Part shown: positions 4,734 to 5,468 of the stretch, piece after piece
Numbering within the stretch: position 1 is the first letter of the stretch
How the letters are laid out: every line of letters begins with the position of its first letter
NCBI GenBank assembly: GCA_007127595.1
Contig: SKZA01000245.1
Span: forward strand, 1-5,468
DNA from: Kiritimatiellia bacterium
GTDB taxonomy: Bacteria; Verrucomicrobiota; Kiritimatiellia; SLAD01
Direction: 5' to 3'
Length of the DNA: 5,468 bases
Translations under genes and position numbers: made by a program
The notes under the pieces: model-generated
What the model saw: the letters and a program-made list of their open reading frames with translations, nothing else
What the model was told of the DNA's origin: nothing
Database searches by the model: none

Positions 4734-5468
4734 TCACGCCGTCTTCTCCTCCTGCATCATCTGGAAAAGTTTCTCCGGTGTAACCGGCAGATCGCGGATG
4801 CGAATACCGGTAGCCTGCACCAGCGCATTGGCGATTGCCGGCGCCAACCCGTCCATCGGAATCTCGCCCACCCCTTTCGCGCCGGGTTGCGCGTGTTCCC
4901 ACGGATACTCGACAAAATGCAGGTCCATTTCGGGAATGTCCAACGTCGTCGGGATGACATACGTCTGCATCCGGTCCGCGTCGTACTTGCCGTCTTTAAT
5001 CTCCATCTTTTCCAGCATCGCATAGCCAAGGGCCTGCACCAAACCGCCTTCGATCTGCCCCTTGGCCAACACCGGATTCAACAGTCGCCCGATATCATAA
5101 TACGCCGTGATCTTCGTCACCTTGATCTCGAACGTCAGCGTGTCCACCTCCAGTTCGACCACGTTGCATCCCCATGAATAGGCGGGATAGGCGTCGCCCT
5201 CAAACGTCTTTTGATTCCATTTAATAAAATCGGGCAACTGGAATTGATCATAGACCCGCAAAGGCCCCTTGCGGGACAGGTACTCGGCGGCGACCTCTTC
5301 AAAGGACATTTCCTTGTCACCGTACGAACCGCGGAAACGATCCTGCTCCAATGTCACAGGCTGCCCATCGAACAGCGCCTCAGACGCAAACGCTTCCAGG
5401 TCCGCCTTCATCTTCCGGCCCGCGCCGAACACCGTGCTGCCGACCACCATGGCCGTGCGCGACGCGAC
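4734..5468 (-). CDS. Molybdenum hydroxylase large subunit, molybdopterin-binding (partial, C-terminal part)
   Basis: This is the catalytic subunit that hydroxylates the substrate at a molybdenum centre. Only the last 244 residues are in the window; the frame is open through base 5468. The first codons read ASRTAMVVGST, equivalent to the family's SRS...GNA helix, so the internal ATG at 5450 is not a start. Family blocks follow: a YDIGRLLNPVLAKGQIEGG segment (cofactor binding), YVIPTTLDIPEMDLHFVE, and GAKGVGEIPMDGLAPAIANAL near the C-terminus. The Glu of GVGE (codon 4863-4865) corresponds to the conserved catalytic glutamate of xanthine dehydrogenase, so an active enzyme is expected. Substrate-determining residues, such as the CoxL AYRCSFR loop, lie outside the window, so purine, CO, aldehyde or N-heterocycle specificity cannot be assigned. 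It is the first visible gene of the operon followed by the 2Fe-2S and FAD subunits. Confidence 0.93.
   Translation of the reverse strand, partial: VASRTAMVVGSTVFGAGRKMKADLEAFASEALFDGQPVTLEQDRFRGSYGDKEMSFEEVAAEYLSRKGPLRVYDQFQLPDFIKWNQKTFEGDAYPAYSWGCNVVELEVDTLTFEIKVTKITAYYDIGRLLNPVLAKGQIEGGLVQALGYAMLEKMEIKDGKYDADRMQTYVIPTTLDIPEMDLHFVEYPWEHAQPGAKGVGEIPMDGLAPAIANALVQATGIRIRDLPVTPEKLFQMMQEEKTA

Overview
The window is a G+C-rich bacterial segment (about 60% by hand count of a few lines). It has short intergenic gaps, several of which hold palindromic repeat elements. No taxonomic marker is present. The abundance of small palindromic intergenic elements resembles what I recall from environmental genomes of the Planctomycetes-Verrucomicrobia-Kiritimatiellota type, but that is a weak guess.

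Region 1 (1-1826, + strand) is a phospholipid-precursor block. The tail of an unrecognised gene (stop at 98-100) is followed 20 nt later by plsY (acyl-phosphate:glycerol-3-phosphate acyltransferase) and then by gpsA (NAD(P)-dependent glycerol-3-phosphate dehydrogenase). GpsA makes glycerol-3-phosphate and PlsY acylates it, so the pair covers the entry to membrane lipid synthesis. A 79-bp palindromic repeat lies between them and supplies the last codons of plsY.

Region 2 (1827-2034) is a gap with a 3-copy heptamer repeat and a second, differently built inverted-repeat element.

Region 3 (about 2035-2679, + strand) is a MocA/MobA-like nucleotidyltransferase. It plausibly makes the cytosine-dinucleotide form of the molybdenum cofactor.

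Region 4 (2676-3246, + strand) is a compact type II toxin-antitoxin module: a Phd/YefM-family antitoxin and a RelE/YoeB-like toxin overlapping by 4 nt. It is preceded by a TTGACA -35 box that overlaps the upstream stop codon and by a GTAC-core palindromic operator. Its base composition is lower in G+C than its neighbours.

Region 5 (3264-5468, - strand) is a molybdenum-hydroxylase (xanthine dehydrogenase/aldehyde oxidase superfamily) operon, transcribed in the order large Mo-binding subunit (5' end outside the window), small 2Fe-2S subunit, medium FAD subunit. A third palindromic element sits between the large- and small-subunit genes. The nearby MocA-like enzyme fits as the cofactor supplier for this enzyme. 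The substrate cannot be determined from what is visible.

I see no convincing new multi-gene system. The most unusual signals are the palindromic elements placed at stop codons, and the toxin-antitoxin operator, whose geometry resembles yefM-yoeB operators.
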